Of a DNA stretch of 64,000 bases, positions 62,366-64,000 are shown piece after piece. A program made the translations under genes and the position numbers. This DNA comes from Diphasiastrum complanatum (Eukaryota; Streptophyta; Lycopodiopsida; Lycopodiales; Lycopodiaceae), in contig CM055097.1 in NCBI GenBank assembly GCA_029204225.1, positions 68,583,514 through 68,647,513 on the forward strand, in the 5' to 3' direction. The notes beneath the pieces are model-generated. The model searched no databases. It was not told where the DNA came from and was given only the letters and a program-made list of their open reading frames with translations. Each line of letters opens with the position of its first letter. Positions within the stretch are counted from its first letter, which is position 1.

Positions 62366-63077
62366 GTTTACTGATATAACTCCTTGCAGACATTTGCATT
62401 TGCAGCACCAAATTTGTAATTGGTTATTTGTTTTCAACCTCAATTTAGATGCTACGTCAAGTAGATATAATCTAAGCTAATCTTAATATAGAGGTTGGAA
62501 CCTCTGATATTAAAGCATCCAGTTTTTAAGTTTGGAATAGAGATGGCATACCTCTTAAGAGCTTCACACTTACCTGTACAAGGAGACCTTGACTCACTGA
62601 TGCTGCCTTTGTTTGGACGGGCAGTTCAGCGTAGATTTCGAGGTAAGCTGGAAAGGCATGCTATACATGAAATTGCAGGAGGCAAGGTGGAAAACTTACT
62701 TTTGTTGGTGGTAGGTCTCAAATAGATAAGTTCGCAAACTATAGGTATCAGGAGGGCAGATTCGTCTTGTAGATCGAGGATGGCATGGAAAGAGAAAGAA
62801 GAAAGAAATAAAGCCGAGGTACCCAAAGATATTCAAGACCAAAACATTACATTACATTTAACTTGTAAATGTCTCCAAGGAAAACACTGTAGCATCTAGA
62901 ATGAAAGTTACAAAGATGATCATACTTGAATGAAGAACTATAAGACGACTGACAAGAAGAGTTTCCATGGACCAATATGGGAACAAACAACCAATCTAAC
63001 TAAATGATAGCCATCATGTTACATCATGAGATGAATGTTTGAAGAAGTCTATGATCGTGGATGTGTGTGTGTGTGCG

Positions 63078-63146
<69 letters not shown>

Positions 63147-64000
63147 TTTTATTAATGTCTTTTCCATGCCAATAGACATATAAGACGAAAAAAGTACATG
63201 TTAAGTGTGTGGTATAGTGGGAGCATATGAAACGTCTTGTAACAAAAATGAAATGAAATGCTAATGTACTATACTCTGAACATAAAGTAGGTCTAAAAAG
63301 TCTAATGATACCAAAAAGATAATGGTATAACTCCGTGTCGTCAAGTACTGCTGCTATGAAAGAAAGATGTGATGGGGATAACGCTTGGAGGTGGTCTCGA
63401 TAGATGCTGCTTTATGCGTGTTTCTTAAGTACCAATAGTTACATAAGACGAAAAGAGGTACATTCAAGTGTGTAGTATAATCATATAGGAGTGTAAATAC
63501 GCATCCTAATATCAATAAAAATGCATATAAATCAAGTTTATCAGCCGGTTCGAATCGGGCTGATTCATCCGGTTCAAACCGATTCGAAGTAGCCAGGCTG
63601 GTTCTCCTGCTGAAGAATGATGTAATATGAACTGTTGGTGGTATCACTGGAAATATAATTAATGGTGTTTGGTGTCGTCGCTGTGTAATACGCACTGTCC
63701 TTGGTCCCTATGTTGATCCTGAGCAGGGATGTCTGCATCATCATTTGACTCCGAGTCTACTCAAGTTCGTCTCCTAGAGAAGAAAGAGGTGTTTTGGATA
63801 GTAGAAGCATCTCTCATATCATAAGAGCAAGAGATCATGGATTTATGTATGCAAGCGCAAGGTGAGCGCGAGGTGACTCATGGGTCTTTGAAGGAGCAAT
63901 GGTACCTTTCTATGATCTCATAGTATATAGGACATTTGAAAATGGAGTGCTCCTTAGTCTCTACCTTGCGAAGAGTACACAACTAACATATTTTGTGTTC
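62366..64000. other. Probable last intron of mS35 and flanking DNA
   Basis: The GT at 62366 follows a conserved exon end. No acceptor followed by the expected C-terminal exon was found before 64000. The stretch includes a GT/GA microsatellite at 63062-63143 and no supported gene. An open frame at 62495-62725 is discussed under rejected items. Confidence 0.4.
63062..63143. repeat. (GT)n(GA)n microsatellite
   Basis: About 9 GT units with a GC interruption followed by about 31 GA units. Confidence 0.95.

Noticed and set aside
62492-62861. Candidate further exons of mS35 (HPVFKFGIEMAYLL... and GQIRLVDRGWHGKRKKK...)
   Set aside because: They can be joined by plausible GT-AG sites, but they do not resemble the C-terminal end expected for the mS35 family, and the first lacks any known relation. 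A chance frame or an alternative terminal exon; RNA evidence would decide.
63541-63600. tRNA-like T-arm words (GGTTCGAATCG, GGTTCAAACCG)
   Set aside because: No acceptor, D or anticodon stem can be placed around them, so no tRNA gene is called.

Overview
This window is repeat-rich nuclear DNA of a land plant, most likely a seed plant with a large genome. The evidence is nested Ty1/Copia and Ty3/Gypsy LTR retrotransposons, primer-binding sites matching plant tRNA-Asp and initiator tRNA-Met, long (GA)n microsatellites, and one intron-containing host gene for a plant-type mitochondrial ribosomal protein. A gymnosperm would fit the repeat density, but nothing seen proves it. There are no bacterial-type operons, CRISPR arrays or rRNA genes.

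Layout, left (1-31.6 kb). A Copia gag is split by an LTR element, here called E (LTR 909-1545). The partner LTR of E lies inverted at 22250-23140, with the same 5-bp target duplication and the other half of the Copia gag. Between them lie an antisense Copia integrase piece (2080-2945) and a Ty3/Gypsy gag-pol, element A (2958-9820), whose reverse transcriptase is interrupted by a probable solo LTR (6616-7853). Then come a sense ORF with its own TATA box and leader (10.7-11.7 kb), antisense Gypsy elements C (11690-15064) and D (17450-19122), a CACTA-like transposon gene remnant (15.1-16.5 kb), an AT-rich foldback tract and a long hairpin. Element E's own protein (23.1-25.3 kb, antisense) is followed by Gypsy element B (25300-29478) and a second antisense E-like copy (29480-31590).

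Layout, middle (31.6-56 kb). A Copia element with both LTRs but no integrase or RT (31592-34977) sits inside the second E copy. After it come older Copia fragments, a MITE-like element, tandem duplications, a decayed multi-exon gene on the minus strand (41.6-43.8 kb), an inverted pair of LTR-like repeats (47.3 and 54.3 kb), further family-2 LTR and Copia remnants, and an unidentified ORF with peptide repeats (52.6-53.4 kb).

Layout, right (56-64 kb). A host gene in good condition encodes mitochondrial ribosomal protein mS35. Three exons are visible and the last lies beyond the window. Its N-terminal extension is about 1,150 residues and contains eleven 22-residue repeats.

Nearly all retroelement genes carry stops, frameshifts or deletions, so they are old. 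The observations most worth following are the unidentified 3'-terminal protein family shared by two LTR families, the inversion marked by a split target duplication, and the enlarged mS35.
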